From an uncultured Clostridia bacterium (GTDB lineage: Bacteria; Bacillota; DTU014): a stretch of 64,000 nucleotides of DNA. The translations under genes were made by a program, and so were the position numbers. Under the pieces are notes generated by a model, which saw only the letters and a list, made by a program, of their open reading frames with translations, was not told the origin of the DNA and searched no databases. The stretch is from NCBI GenBank assembly GCA_900016865.1, contig FIZI01000013.1, positions 62,001 through 126,000 on the forward strand. Direction: 5' to 3'. This document shows, piece by piece, positions 43,847 through 54,379 of this stretch. Positions within the stretch are counted from its first letter, which is position 1; each line of letters opens with the position of its first letter.

Positions 43847-45258
43847 TGAGAGCCATGTCCGTGTTAACGATCGCCAATATGCTCGGTGGCGAGGTGGCTG
43901 TTGGTGACCCGTGTTCCACAGCTAGTGAGGTCTGCACTGACTCCAGATCAATCAAAGCCGGAGACATGTTCATAGCCCTACGGGGTGAGAGGTTCGACGG
44001 CCACGATTACATAATCGAGAGCATGGAGTCGGGCGCGTCTGGAGTCGTGGCTGAGAGCCTTACCAGAGAGCAGACTGAAGTCATCCTAGAGCGGCAGGGG
44101 TTTGGCATATTAGTCGAAGACACACTGAAGGCACTGCAGTCCCTGGCGAGCCGCTACCGTCAAACTCTGGATGTCACGTGCATTGCCATAACTGGCAGCA
44201 CAGGAAAGACGACTGTCAAAGACATGGTGAAATCAGTCTTGTCCGCTGCTATGCCCACTGTGGCGACTGAACGTAGCATGAACAACGAGATTGGACTCCC
44301 CTTGACTATTCTAAACGCCACTGACGATACTCGGTTTCTGGTGCTCGAGTTGGGTATGAGAGGGCTCGGCCAGATCGAGGAGCTAAGCGCGATTGCCAAG
44401 CCTGACATCGGTGTCATAACCAACGTAAATGACACTCACATCGAGCTACTGGGCAGTAGAGAGAGGATTGCTCAGGCCAAATCGGAGTTGGTCGAGGCGA
44501 TTCCAGAAAGCGGCGGAGTGGTCCTAAACGGGGATGATCCTTTAGTAATGTCTATGGCGGACAAATGCAGAGGCCGCGTAGTCACAGTGGGCCTAAGCGA
44601 CCATTGTGATATTCGTGCAACCGAGGTCTCCAGTATAGGAGCTCTGGGAGTCAAGTTCCGGGTCGAATCGCCTGAGCCTTTGGAAGAAGTGATAGTAGGC
44701 ATCCCGGGCGTGCACAATGTCTCCAACGCACTGCTAGCGCTTGGGGTTTGCTATCTCCTCGGTTGTCCGTTGAGAGAAGGATCCCGCCGTCTTGAAAACA
44801 TCTCAAGGTCTGGCATGAGGTTGGACATCAAGCCTGCTCGTAAGGGTGTTACTGTGATAGATGACTCCTACAACGCATCGCCCGTATCCATGCTAGCTGC
44901 ACTGCGAACGCTGATGGAGGTTGGCTCGAGTGGGAGGACAATCGCAGTCCTCGGCGACATGCTGGAGCTGGGAACGATGAGCGAAGAGGAGCACAGGCGA
45001 ATCGGCCGCTTCATTGCAGATGCAGGACCCGATATCACATTGACCGTCGGAGGCCACGCCAGGCTTATCAGTGAAGAGATACATAGATCAGGCAGTGGTC
45101 GGGTGTCCGAGTCCTTTGGGACGACAGAAGAGGCGAGCCAAAGGCTAAGGGAGCTCCTCCAGCCTGGTGATACAGTGCTGATAAAGGGCTCAAGAAGCAT
45201 GCGCATGGATTGCATAGTAGGGGACCTAGACGTTTACCTCGGCCACAGGAAGTCATGA
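43846..45258 (+). CDS. murF: UDP-MurNAc-tripeptide--D-Ala-D-Ala ligase MurF
   Basis: 470 codons from GTG overlapping the previous stop; ATG 43855 is the alternative. Mur ligase motifs are TDSRSIKAGDMFIAL, the P-loop ITGSTGKTTVKD, ATERSMNNEIGLP, ELGMRGLGQI and VIDDSYNASPVSM, the last typical of MurF rather than MurE. It adds D-Ala-D-Ala to the wall precursor. MurE, MraY and MurD genes, which normally flank it, are not here. Confidence 0.95.
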   Translation: MRAMSVLTIANMLGGEVAVGDPCSTASEVCTDSRSIKAGDMFIALRGERFDGHDYIIESMESGASGVVAESLTREQTEVILERQGFGILVEDTLKALQSLASRYRQTLDVTCIAITGSTGKTTVKDMVKSVLSAAMPTVATERSMNNEIGLPLTILNATDDTRFLVLELGMRGLGQIEELSAIAKPDIGVITNVNDTHIELLGSRERIAQAKSELVEAIPESGGVVLNGDDPLVMSMADKCRGRVVTVGLSDHCDIRATEVSSIGALGVKFRVESPEPLEEVIVGIPGVHNVSNALLALGVCYLLGCPLREGSRRLENISRSGMRLDIKPARKGVTVIDDSYNASPVSMLAALRTLMEVGSSGRTIAVLGDMLELGTMSEEEHRRIGRFIADAGPDITLTVGGHARLISEEIHRSGSGRVSESFGTTEEASQRLRELLQPGDTVLIKGSRSMRMDCIVGDLDVYLGHRKS

Positions 45259-45277
45259 TTGACGATGAGGTGGTACT

Positions 45278-46393
45278 TTGCGCAGACTTGTACAGACCCG
45301 AGACAAGGGTCCGGATTTGTTGATCTTTGCGTCTGCGTTGGCGCTGCTGACCATCGGCTTGGTCATGGTGTTCAGTGCTAGTTCGCCCATGGCTTTTCAC
45401 GAATTCGGCGATTCGACGTATTTCGTGAAAAGGCAGCTGTTCTGGGCGTTGCTCGGCACTGTCGCTATGATTGCTACTATGAACATAGACTACCATCTCT
45501 ACCGCCGGTTCGCAGTAGCTGTCTACGCCGTTGCTGTCGGGTTGCTGGGCCTGGTCCTCATCCCTGCGGTTGGAACAGTGGCAGGAGGTGCCAGACGCTG
45601 GATTGTGCTAGGCGGGTTTGTGCGAATCCAGCCGTCGGAGGTTGCCAAAGTCGCGATTATCATTGTGCTGGCTGCGTACATGAGCAGTATCGGCCCGCGC
45701 ATGCAGCGGTTCCTGACTGGTGTAGTCATTCCGATCGCGCTTGTGGCTGTGCCTCTAGCCCTAATCGTAGCAGAGCCGGACCTTGGAACCGCAGTAGCAA
45801 TCCTGGCTGTATGTGTGATCATGCTCTTTTTGGGAGGTGCGAGACTGACCCACCTGCTGCTCCTAGTCCCACCTGCTGTGGCTGGTTTGGTCTTGCTCAT
45901 CGTCACTGAGGAATACCGCTTCAGAAGGTACATGGCCTTCATAGACCCCTGGCAAGATCCTTTGGATACCGGGTGGCATGTTATTCAGTCGTTGCTGGCA
46001 CTTGGTTCAGGAGGTTTGTTTGGACTGGGGCTCGGGATGAGTCGGCAGAAGTATCATTATCTTCCCGAAACGCATACGGATTTCATTTATTCGATTCTTG
46101 GGGAAGAACTCGGGTTTGTCGGCTGCGCTGCAGTGATAGCGCTGTTCTTTGTCTTCGCGTGGAGAGGGATGAGGGCCGCACTGAGAGCTCCCGACCGCTT
46201 TGGCGGGCTGCTGTGCGCAGGCCTTACTTGCATGATAGTGTTTCAGGCGTTGATGAACATAGGTGTGGTCACCTCTTCAATACCCATTACGGGCATATCG
46301 CTGCCGTTCATCAGTGCTGGGGGTTCATCGCTTACTGTGGCTATGGCCTCGGTCGGCGTCATCCTAAACGTGTCGCGTCGGGCGATTGAGTAG
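45278..46393 (+). CDS. ftsW: FtsW/SpoVE-type SEDS peptidoglycan polymerase
   Basis: 371 codons from TTG with GAGGTGG at 45267-45273. About ten membrane helices. The SEDS signatures are GARRWI, RIQPSEVAKVAIII, AEPDLGTA, the HTDFIYSILGEELGFVG loop and PITGISLPFISAGGSS near the end. It polymerises lipid II at the septum together with the class B PBP two genes upstream. The two lie around murF with murD and mraY missing. Confidence 0.95.
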   Translation: MRRLVQTRDKGPDLLIFASALALLTIGLVMVFSASSPMAFHEFGDSTYFVKRQLFWALLGTVAMIATMNIDYHLYRRFAVAVYAVAVGLLGLVLIPAVGTVAGGARRWIVLGGFVRIQPSEVAKVAIIIVLAAYMSSIGPRMQRFLTGVVIPIALVAVPLALIVAEPDLGTAVAILAVCVIMLFLGGARLTHLLLLVPPAVAGLVLLIVTEEYRFRRYMAFIDPWQDPLDTGWHVIQSLLALGSGGLFGLGLGMSRQKYHYLPETHTDFIYSILGEELGFVGCAAVIALFFVFAWRGMRAALRAPDRFGGLLCAGLTCMIVFQALMNIGVVTSSIPITGISLPFISAGGSSLTVAMASVGVILNVSRRAIE

Positions 46394-46539
46394 CGGCATA
46401 GACGCACGCCGACGACTTGGTGGACAAGCCTTTCACGCGTGTGTAGTCGCACGCGGCGAATGACGAAGGCATATCATATCATTGTCAACAGATCCTACTA
46501 CGGCAGACTTGGCGCCATATCTTAGGAGGCAGTAGAATT

Positions 46540-47925
46540 TTGAACAACGTGGCCAACTTGACGCAAGTCCATTTTGTCGGTATAGGTGGTACGGGCATGA
46601 GCCCTCTTGCAAAGATCCTCTTGCAATCGGGAATCGAGGTTACGGGCTCAGACTGTAAGGAGTCTCCATATCTCAACGATCTCAAACAAGAAGGGGCAGC
46701 CGTTCACATCGGTCACTCTGCAGACAATCTGGACTCCCCGGATTTAGTGGTGGTATCGCTCGCAGTCGACCCGTCAAACCCGGAGGTGATCGAGGCCGGG
46801 AGGCGCGGGATAAGAGTGGTGACTAGAGCACAGCTCCTTGGGAAGCTGTTCAACGAAAAAAAAGGCATTGGAGTCAGCGGAACGCACGGAAAGACCACTA
46901 CCGCCTCTATGATAGCCTACATACTCATGATGGCCGGCAAGGACCCGACCATCGCAGTTGGCGGTGAAATCATTGACCTCGGGTGCGGAGGGAGGCTCGG
47001 AAGCGGCGAGTGCTTTGTTGCTGAGGCAGATGAAGCGTACAAGTCGTTTTTTGAGTTGAAGCCGCTCATCAGTATCATCACGAGTGTGGACGAAGACCAT
47101 GTCGACCATTACGGGTCATTTGAGGACGTAATCTCCGGTTTTTCTCGGTATGCAAGCCAGACGCGCAAGGGCGGTTGGTTGATAGCCTGCGCGGACGACG
47201 AGGCTGTTCTGCGAGCTATTGAGAGATATGGCGGGAACCTGATTCTATATGGCACGGCCTCCGGAGACTATGTCGTCAGTGATTGCAGGTTTGCGGACGG
47301 CCGCTGGCGTTTTGTGCTCAAACACGGTCCCGAGCACATTGAGGTATCTCTACTGATCCCGGGCCTGCACAATGCGTTGAATGCAACAGCAGCGCTTGCA
47401 GCATGCGCTCTTGTTGGGGTGGACCTCAGAGAAGCCGTATCAATCCTTGGGCAGTTCCGCGGGGCCAGGCGTCGCAGCGAACTGATCGGCTCAGTCGGTG
47501 GGATCGCAGTCTACGATGACTATGCTCACCACCCGTCTGAGATCCGTGCGACTCTGCGGGCCTTTCGCACGGAACATTCAGGCAGGCTTATTGCCGTCTT
47601 TCAGCCCCAAAGGTTTTCAAGGACCAAACTCCTGATGAAACACTTTGCGGAAGCGTTTGCAGATGCGGACCTCGTACTGATCGATGACATATTCTATAGA
47701 GGAACGGGCGAATCGCCCTTGAGTGGTGTCAGTTCGCATCGACTCGCAGAGTTGGTCCGATCAGTCTCGAACAAACCCACGCTATACATACCTGGAAAAC
47801 CGGAAATCGTGAGGTTCTTGTCCGAGCATGTGCAGGAAGGTGACGTCGTAATAACGATGGGAGCCGGAGACATCAGAGAATGTGCTGAGAAGTTGGTTGA
47901 AATCCTAGGAGGCACGCCGGCATGA
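46540..47925 (+). CDS. murC: UDP-N-acetylmuramate--L-alanine ligase MurC
   Basis: 461 codons from TTG with AGGAGG at 46524-46529. HFVGIGGTGMSPLA and GSDCKES start the protein; the P-loop is GVSGTHGKTTTASM; EADEAYKSF, DDYAHHPSEI and FQPQRFSRT follow. It adds L-Ala to UDP-MurNAc. A 146-bp gap before it holds no gene. It overlaps murB by four bases. Confidence 0.96.
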   Translation: MNNVANLTQVHFVGIGGTGMSPLAKILLQSGIEVTGSDCKESPYLNDLKQEGAAVHIGHSADNLDSPDLVVVSLAVDPSNPEVIEAGRRGIRVVTRAQLLGKLFNEKKGIGVSGTHGKTTTASMIAYILMMAGKDPTIAVGGEIIDLGCGGRLGSGECFVAEADEAYKSFFELKPLISIITSVDEDHVDHYGSFEDVISGFSRYASQTRKGGWLIACADDEAVLRAIERYGGNLILYGTASGDYVVSDCRFADGRWRFVLKHGPEHIEVSLLIPGLHNALNATAALAACALVGVDLREAVSILGQFRGARRRSELIGSVGGIAVYDDYAHHPSEIRATLRAFRTEHSGRLIAVFQPQRFSRTKLLMKHFAEAFADADLVLIDDIFYRGTGESPLSGVSSHRLAELVRSVSNKPTLYIPGKPEIVRFLSEHVQEGDVVITMGAGDIRECAEKLVEILGGTPA

Positions 47926-48830
47926 ATGTTGATGCAGTGACGCGAGAGTTGATGTCCACTACAAGAGGCACATTGCTGGTCAGTGAGCCCATGAGCAGTC
48001 ATACCAGCTTTCGAATTGGCGGACCTGCAGACGTCTTTTTCGTTCCTTCAGACGAAGAAGACATTAGGGTCGCCTTGAGATCCTGCAGCCAACATGGCGT
48101 ACCTGTCACAGTGATTGGCGGAGGAACCAATCTTCTCGTTTCGGACTTGGGTATAGAAGGGTTGGTACTGCGCATTGAGGGATGCTTGGCTCAGGTTACG
48201 GTTCAAGGCAACTACATCACAGCAGGGGCGGGCGCACCGCTTTGCCGCGTTGCATCGGTTGCAGCTGAGCACTCCCTGACTGGCCTAGAGTTTGCTGTTG
48301 GGATTCCCGGGACTGTTGCAGGTGCCGTGGCAATGAACTCCGCAGCACACGGACGAAGCATGAGCGATGTTGTCAGCAGCGTCAGAGTACTCCGGTTGGA
48401 CGGGACAGAGGTAGTCCTGCAAGCCAATGAATGCGAGTTCGGTGAGAAAACGAGCGCGTTTCAAAGAGGCGAACTCATTATTCTGGAGGTGATTCTGCGC
48501 CTAAGTGCGGGAGACCAAGAAGAGATAAGACGTCTCCGGGATCGGTATGCCAGAGACAGACGTGCGAAGCAGCCTCTAAATTATCCAAGCGCAGGGTGTG
48601 TCTTTAGAAATCCGGCTGGAGGAGGAGCTGGAAGATATATTGATCAGGCAGGATGCAAGGGCCTGAGGGTGGGTGACGCAGAGGTTTCCCGTTTGCATGC
48701 CAATTTCATAGTGAATCTGGGCTGTGCCACGGCCAGTGATGTGACGCAGCTGATCGAGCAGGTTCAGAAATTGGTGATTGACAAGGTGGGTGTCAGGCTG
48801 GAACCCGAGATTAGGTTCATCGGGAGGTAG
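47922..48830 (+). CDS. murB: UDP-N-acetylenolpyruvoylglucosamine reductase MurB
   Basis: 302 codons from ATG, eight bases after AGGAGGC (47907-47913). FAD-binding motifs are SFRIGGPADVF, IGGGTNLLVSD and GIPGTVAGAVAMN; the catalytic part has PLNYPSAGCVFRNP with the proton-donor Ser and ends in LEPEIRFIGR. It reduces the MurA product to UDP-MurNAc with NADPH. It sits just before murA, so both first committed steps are adjacent. Confidence 0.96.
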   Translation: MNVDAVTRELMSTTRGTLLVSEPMSSHTSFRIGGPADVFFVPSDEEDIRVALRSCSQHGVPVTVIGGGTNLLVSDLGIEGLVLRIEGCLAQVTVQGNYITAGAGAPLCRVASVAAEHSLTGLEFAVGIPGTVAGAVAMNSAAHGRSMSDVVSSVRVLRLDGTEVVLQANECEFGEKTSAFQRGELIILEVILRLSAGDQEEIRRLRDRYARDRRAKQPLNYPSAGCVFRNPAGGGAGRYIDQAGCKGLRVGDAEVSRLHANFIVNLGCATASDVTQLIEQVQKLVIDKVGVRLEPEIRFIGR

Positions 48831-48855
48831 CCGGCATCCCGAGGAGGCAGCTAAG

Positions 48856-50103
48856 ATGAGGTTTTCAATCGTCGGCGGTACCAGGCTGTCTGGCACCGTG
48901 AAGATCAGTGGTGCCAAGAACTCTGTGTTAAAACTCATGGCCATGTCCTTGATGGCAAACGACCGATGCGTCATTCGCAATGTTCCAAGAATCTTGGACG
49001 TTCAGACGATGAAGGGAGTGATAGAGGCACTCGGTGCCCGGGTAGAGTGGCATGATGACGTGATGGAGATCACTCCACCCGAGCACCTTGGAACAGAGGC
49101 TCCAGAGGAATTGGTGCGCGGCATGCGTGCATCCATTCAGATCATGGGGCCGCTACTCGCCAAGGTCGGTGAGGTGCACATAGCTCAACCGGGGGGCTGC
49201 AGCATCGGACATCGTCCGGTCGACTTCCATCTGAGAGGGTTCAGGGCTATGGGCGCTGAAGTAGAGGAACGATACGGCTATATGCGGGCTCGAGCTGACA
49301 AGCTGAAGGGCGCTACCGTATTCTTGGACTTTCCCAGCGTCGGCGCAACTGAGAACTTAATGGCTGCCGCAGCCTTGGCAGAGGGAACTACAGTCATATG
49401 CAACGCGGCTCGCGAGCCGGAAATAGTTGACCAGCAGAACTTCCTAAACCTCATGGGCGCTAAGGTGCGGGGCGCAGGTACAGGGCAGATTGTTGTAGAA
49501 GGCGTGAAAGAACTCGCCGGAGTCGACTACACGGTAATCCCGGATCGGATCGAAGCCGGGACAATGATGGTAGCTGCAGCTATCACTGGCGGCCATGTTA
49601 CGCTGCAGGACGTCGAGCCGGACCACCTAGGATTCCTAGTAGCCAAACTGAGGGAGATGGGGGTAAGTGTAGAGATCTCTCGAAACCAGATAGACTGCTA
49701 TGCAGATCGGCCGATCCGCGGGGCTACTGTGCGGTCCATGCCATATCCCGGCTTTGCTACGGACCTTCAGCCGAGCATAGCGGCACTCGCTTCTGTCGCG
49801 GAGGGATGCAGTGTTCTTATCGAAACGATTTACTCCAATAGATTCCACTACTTGGAGGAAATGCGGAAGATGGGTGCGAAAGTGATTATAGAGCACTCAA
49901 CAGCAGTCATCCGAGGAGTCGACAGACTTACCGGGACAAACGTCTGTGCTCCAGACCTACGGGGCGGTGCTGCATTAGTGCTATGTGCTTTGGCTGCTGA
50001 CGGACACACCGTAGTTGACAACATAGAGTTGATCGATCGAGGATACGAGCAGTTTGAGCAGAAGCTCTCGGGCCTGGGCGCCAGAATCATTCGAACCGAG
50101 TGA
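48856..50103 (+). CDS. murA: UDP-N-acetylglucosamine 1-carboxyvinyltransferase MurA
   Basis: 415 codons from ATG 48856, eight bases after GAGGAGGC (48841). KISGAKNSVLKLMAMSL is the N-terminal signature, and PGGCSIGHRPVDFHL holds the catalytic Cys115, the residue alkylated by fosfomycin in sensitive enzymes. Later DRIEAGTMM and PYPGFATDLQ are conserved. It transfers enolpyruvate from PEP to UDP-GlcNAc. The stop overlaps the divIB/ftsQ start. Confidence 0.97.
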   Translation: MRFSIVGGTRLSGTVKISGAKNSVLKLMAMSLMANDRCVIRNVPRILDVQTMKGVIEALGARVEWHDDVMEITPPEHLGTEAPEELVRGMRASIQIMGPLLAKVGEVHIAQPGGCSIGHRPVDFHLRGFRAMGAEVEERYGYMRARADKLKGATVFLDFPSVGATENLMAAAALAEGTTVICNAAREPEIVDQQNFLNLMGAKVRGAGTGQIVVEGVKELAGVDYTVIPDRIEAGTMMVAAAITGGHVTLQDVEPDHLGFLVAKLREMGVSVEISRNQIDCYADRPIRGATVRSMPYPGFATDLQPSIAALASVAEGCSVLIETIYSNRFHYLEEMRKMGAKVIIEHSTAVIRGVDRLTGTNVCAPDLRGGAALVLCALAADGHTVVDNIELIDRGYEQFEQKLSGLGARIIRTE

Positions 50104-50822
50104 ATGGAAGTGACGTTGTCTTGGACGACAGGCTGTTTACGACAGCGGTTACGATCGTTCTAGTATGCATTGCTGCATTATCATTAATGTACTCATCGGC
50201 CTTTACCGTCTCTGAGATCAATGTTGTTGGCAACTCGTACTTCACTGATGCCGAAGTCGTCGCCATGGCCGGACTAACCGACCCAGTGAACTTGTTCAGG
50301 GTCAACGTGCGAGAGTGTGAAGCGCGACTTAAGAAGTCGAGCAAGATCGAAGAAGCAGTAGTTCGAAAGGTGCTGCCAAATACTCTGACCATAGATGTAA
50401 TCGAGCGTACCGGGGTAGGCTTGATCCGCTATAACGGAATCTTTTGCGAAATCGATGCCAATGGGGTAGTGATCACAGATGTGCTTGATCCCGTGAGGGT
50501 TGAGCTGCCCGTACTTACAGGCCTGCAGCCTACTTACTTGGCAAGCGGTGAGAAGGCTCAGCCGGCTCGGATCGTGGAAGCGGCGAAAATTGCGGGCGAC
50601 ATCGATTTTGCGGTTCGAAGAGTCCTGCGCGAGCTCAACATTGCCGATCCAAACAACGTGGTCGGGTATCTTGTGAACGGCGCAATGGTGGTCTTTGGCG
50701 ACAGTCGGGATATGTCATACAAGTGCGGTGTGTTGGAGTCTATCCTTGAGGATGCACGAAGGAGAGGGGTCACTCTTGACTATGTCGATGTCAGCGTTCC
50801 TTCGGCCGCGATAGCACGTTGA
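50100..50822 (+). CDS. ftsQ: cell division protein FtsQ/DivIB
   Basis: 240 codons from GTG overlapping the murA stop. A short tail, one membrane helix (about 13-32), a POTRA domain (about 33-102, INVVGNSYFTDAEVVAMAGL, VRKVLPNTLTIDVIER) and a beta domain follow. It bridges early and late divisome proteins with FtsL. No clear ribosome site is seen, so initiation probably depends on coupling with murA. A gap of 131 bp leads to ftsA. Confidence 0.93.
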   Translation: MNGSDVVLDDRLFTTAVTIVLVCIAALSLMYSSAFTVSEINVVGNSYFTDAEVVAMAGLTDPVNLFRVNVRECEARLKKSSKIEEAVVRKVLPNTLTIDVIERTGVGLIRYNGIFCEIDANGVVITDVLDPVRVELPVLTGLQPTYLASGEKAQPARIVEAAKIAGDIDFAVRRVLRELNIADPNNVVGYLVNGAMVVFGDSRDMSYKCGVLESILEDARRRGVTLDYVDVSVPSAAIAR

Positions 50823-50953
50823 GAGCTTCCTCATGGGCGCCCGGAGACAGGTCAATGGTGTGGAGGAGAAGCACAAACAGTGTGGAAAATAGTCAATGCC
50901 GTCTGGACCAAAGAGGTTAGTAGACTTGTTCTTAGTCAGGAGGAACAGCGCGA

Positions 50954-52180
50954 GTGGCTCAGCAGATCGCACTAGGAGTGGATATAGGCACGAGCCATAC
51001 GAAGCTGGTAGCCGGTTACGTCGATTCCAGCGATACACTGAACGTCATTGCACACGTATCCGGGCCTTCGGAGGGTGTGAAGAAGGGTTCAATCGCGAAT
51101 CTAGAGGCGGCTTCTGAATGTGTTTCTGTTGTGTTGGACGAGTTCAAGAGGCAGTGTGAGGTTAGGCCTGATATCTGCCTTTCATCTATAGATGGGACAA
51201 GCATCAAGTCAACTAACGGATCTGGTTCAGTCGCGATCGAGGGGTCGGGATTAGTATCAGAGACAGATGTGCGTCGCGCAATTGACGCTTCTGCCGCGCT
51301 CACGCTGAAGTCGAGCGACGCGGTGCTCCATCTGATACCACGGGCATTTACTCTCGACGATTACAGCGGTATCGAATCACCGTTGGGTATGATAGGCAGT
51401 CGCCTGTCTGTAGACACACATATCATGATCGTCTCTCAAGCTGCCGCCAGCAGCAGGGTCAGGGCATTTGACAGAGCCAGGTTGAGGGTGGCAGGCTTAG
51501 TGGCACATGGAATCGCGTCTGCCGAAGGTGTCCTTGGCAATGATGAACGGGATCTCGGAGTCTGTCTAGTCGATATTGGGGCGGGTACAACCAATCTGGT
51601 AGTGTACAAAGGGTCCGGAATCGTGCACAGCTCAACTATAGCCCTTGGTGGCGCAAACATCACTAATGATCTCGCGATAGGCCTAGGTATCCACTTTTCT
51701 GCAGCTGAGAAGCTGAAAATCACGCTTTCGGACCTCTCGCGATTTGACAACGCAGATCAGGAGATGTTTGCAGATATAGACTTGGCGAGGTCATTGAGTG
51801 ATGCCGACCTATCTCATGTCGGCGATATTGTCAAGGCGCGTCTCTCTGAGATTTTTGAGCTGATCGTATCTGATCTCAGAGATGCAGGAGTTCACCGGCA
51901 TATTCCGGCGGGGCTTGTGATCACAGGCGGCACCGCGAATATCGTCGGGTTGGCTCAATTTGCGTCTGAAGTAACAGGTTATAGGTGCACGTGTGCTACG
52001 CCACGGCGTGTCCTGCGGAGTGTGAATGTATCCGCGAAGCCTGAGTATTCGTCTGCAGCCGGTTTGGTCCGCATAGCCTTTTCAGATAAGGCTCTCAGCA
52101 CGGTGCGAGAGATCGACACGACCCAACCTCGAGGCTTGGCTCGTCGAGCTCGCAGTGTTGTTAGGAGATTGCTGAGTTGA
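50954..52180 (+). CDS. ftsA: cell division protein FtsA
   Basis: 408 codons from GTG, nine bases after AGGAGGA (50938-50944). The actin fold shows LGVDIGTSHTKLVAG (phosphate 1), CLVDIGAGTTNLVVYKG (phosphate 2) and GLVITGGTANIVG (adenosine). The C-terminus ends in an amphipathic helix GLARRARSVVRRLLS, the membrane anchor. It tethers FtsZ to the membrane. SepF, a second tether, is encoded 7 kb downstream. Confidence 0.94.
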   Translation: MAQQIALGVDIGTSHTKLVAGYVDSSDTLNVIAHVSGPSEGVKKGSIANLEAASECVSVVLDEFKRQCEVRPDICLSSIDGTSIKSTNGSGSVAIEGSGLVSETDVRRAIDASAALTLKSSDAVLHLIPRAFTLDDYSGIESPLGMIGSRLSVDTHIMIVSQAAASSRVRAFDRARLRVAGLVAHGIASAEGVLGNDERDLGVCLVDIGAGTTNLVVYKGSGIVHSSTIALGGANITNDLAIGLGIHFSAAEKLKITLSDLSRFDNADQEMFADIDLARSLSDADLSHVGDIVKARLSEIFELIVSDLRDAGVHRHIPAGLVITGGTANIVGLAQFASEVTGYRCTCATPRRVLRSVNVSAKPEYSSAAGLVRIAFSDKALSTVREIDTTQPRGLARRARSVVRRLLS

Positions 52181-52262
52181 CCTGTGGATGCGTTTTGGGT
52201 GTAGCTTCGGAGCGTGTACTCATTTGCAGTCTTGCGAGTTCAAAGGAACGGAGGAGATTTGA

Positions 52263-53324
52263 GTGACGGACGGCAGTCTCGTAGAGGCGACAAGGGACCA
52301 AAGCTTCGCACGCCTTAAGGTTATAGGCATTGGTGGCGGCGGGTGCAATGCTGTCAATAGGATGATCGAGAGCGGTTTGAAAGGTGTGGACTTCATAGCC
52401 GTCAATACCGATGTGCAGGCTCTCAACAACTCCAAGGCACCAGTTCAGCTCAAGATTGGATATGAGCTGACAAAGGGGCTTGGAGCGGGTGCTGACCCTG
52501 AGATAGGCAGACAAGCTGCCGAGGAGAGCGCCGAGGAGATAAAACAGAGCCTTGAAGGCGCAGACATGGTTTTTATAACTGCCGGTATGGGTGGGGGCAC
52601 GGGTACAGGCGGTGCGCCAGTGGTGGCCCGGATCGCCAAAGAGCTGGGAGCTCTCACAGTGGGTGTTGTGACCCGCCCATTCACCTTCGAAGGGAAACCA
52701 AGATGCAACCAGGCTGAGATAGGTGTCAAGAACCTTCGCGATACGGTAGATACTCTGATCACGATCCCCAACGACAGGCTTCTTCAGGTCGTAGAGAAGC
52801 GCACATCGGTGCTCGAAGCATTCCGAATGGCCGACGATGTCCTGCGTCAGGGTGTCCAAGGAATTGCAGATCTGATCATGATTCCGGGGTTGATAAACCT
52901 CGACTTTGCGGACGTCCGGACGATCATGACAGACGCAGGTTCAGCACTGATGGGCATTGGAGAAGCTTCAGGAGAAGACCGTGCGGTTCAGGCTGCCAAG
53001 TCGGCTATCTCTAGCCCGCTCCTTGAGGCTTCGATCGAAGGAGCGAAAGGCGTGCTAATGAGTATTACTGGCGGGCCTGACCTAGGCTTGTTTGAGGTGA
53101 ACGAAGCTGCAGCTGTCATATCTGAGGCCGCAGACCCTGACGCCAACATCATCTTTGGAGCAGTGATCGATGACAGCATGGGCGACAGCATACGCATTAC
53201 TGTGATCGGCACCGGGTTTGGAGACAAGAAGCGAAGAAAGGTCGGCTTTGGAGAGGTCGAAATGCGGCCTTTCATTGCCGACGATTTAGACATCCCTGCG
53301 TTCTTGCGCAAGCCAAAGAAGTGA
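52263..53324 (+). CDS. ftsZ: cell division GTPase FtsZ
   Basis: 353 codons from GTG with GGAGGAG at about 52251. [14 protein letters not shown], the tubulin signature GGGTGTGG (110-117), NTDVQAL, and the [11 protein letters not shown] loop are present. The C-terminal peptide [10 protein letters not shown], which binds FtsA and SepF, is intact after a short linker. It builds the Z-ring at mid-cell, and near the pole at sporulation. It ends the dcw cluster. Confidence 0.98.
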   Translation: MTDGSLVEATRDQSFARLKVIGIGGGGCNAVNRMIESGLKGVDFIAVNTDVQALNNSKAPVQLKIGYELTKGLGAGADPEIGRQAAEESAEEIKQSLEGADMVFITAGMGGGTGTGGAPVVARIAKELGALTVGVVTRPFTFEGKPRCNQAEIGVKNLRDTVDTLITIPNDRLLQVVEKRTSVLEAFRMADDVLRQGVQGIADLIMIPGLINLDFADVRTIMTDAGSALMGIGEASGEDRAVQAAKSAISSPLLEASIEGAKGVLMSITGGPDLGLFEVNEAAAVISEAADPDANIIFGAVIDDSMGDSIRITVIGTGFGDKKRRKVGFGEVEMRPFIADDLDIPAFLRKPKK

Positions 53325-53408
53325 GACGGATAGGGAGGGATCGCGCACGTAACCGGTAAGTATACGGAATGGCTGCCGAACGTGTTCGATCGCAGGGGCT
53401 GATTAGCG

Positions 53409-54323
53409 GTGGGAGGATCGTCAGGCATATCCTTGATTGTTACAGGCGTTGTGACTAACTTCGCCATGACCTACGTCATGCTGTGGGCGTCTGCAGAGAT
53501 AACTGGGCGCCGTAAGATAGGCTACCGGCTCTTGCTGGGTGCAGTCACGGCTAGTGCGTTCTTGGTAGTGATCTTGTTGCTAGTCGGGTACGGCATCATA
53601 GGGTTTCGTTCGGTCGCGTCTGTCTTGATTGCGGTATTGTCCGTGCTCGCGGCAGTGGTGGTTTCCTTTGGCCCGCTCAAGCTCGCAGAGCTCATAAGAC
53701 TGTCAGCTCTGGCACTCTTTTTTTCCTGGTTTGCCGGTGGAGTCACCATCGCAGTCAACCTATACACTGGAGGATGGATGGGTGGCAGCGGTTGGGATAT
53801 GGTGACTAGTCTGATAATCGCCGTGGGCTCAGTCCTCTTGGTGGCTGAACTCGGTTGGGGGGTTGTCCATAGGCGAATGCGGGACTCGCTCTATTTCGTG
53901 CCGATCAGGATACTCCTCTGCGATCAGAAACTTGAAACCAACGCTCTTATAGACACAGGAAATCAGTTGCGAGATCCGCTTACCGGCGCTCCAGTAGTCA
54001 TTGTGGAGCTTGAGCTCTTGAAGAGGGTCATTCCCAGGGAGATCCTGGACGCCTTTGAGAGTAAAGCGGAGTCTCCTTATGAGTTGCTCGCCATCCTATC
54101 ATCGTTTCCTGAGTGGGCTAGGCGAATCCGGCTGATCCCGTTCAGCTCTCTGGGCAAGGACAAGGGTATACTGGTTGGGATTCGTCCAGATGCTCTGGAA
54201 ATACTTGAGGGAGATGTTGGCTTCTCTGTCACTAACGTCGTGCTCGGTGTGCATCCCAGAAATCTGTCCAGTTCAAGCCAGTACCAGGCATTGCTTCATC
54301 CCGAGCTCTTGGGGGCGGCTTAG
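53409..54323 (+). CDS. spoIIGA: sporulation sigma-E factor-processing peptidase SpoIIGA
   Basis: 304 codons from GTG with AGGGGC at 53394-53399. Five hydrophobic segments in residues about 8-155 precede a cytoplasmic aspartic protease domain with [15 protein letters not shown], whose Asp182 is the likely catalytic residue; [13 protein letters not shown] and GIRPD follow as in the family. On receipt of the SpoIIR signal it cleaves pro-SigE in the mother cell. It is 56 bp before sigE, its substrate. Confidence 0.94.
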   Translation: MGGSSGISLIVTGVVTNFAMTYVMLWASAEITGRRKIGYRLLLGAVTASAFLVVILLLVGYGIIGFRSVASVLIAVLSVLAAVVVSFGPLKLAELIRLSALALFFSWFAGGVTIAVNLYTGGWMGGSGWDMVTSLIIAVGSVLLVAELGWGVVHRRMRDSLYFVPIRILLCDQKLETNALIDTGNQLRDPLTGAPVVIVELELLKRVIPREILDAFESKAESPYELLAILSSFPEWARRIRLIPFSSLGKDKGILVGIRPDALEILEGDVGFSVTNVVLGVHPRNLSSSSQYQALLHPELLGAA

Positions 54324-54379
54324 GCGGGCCTGTCGTCTCAAGGCCGGGTATACTCCAGCCACCTGAGGAGCAAGTCTTT

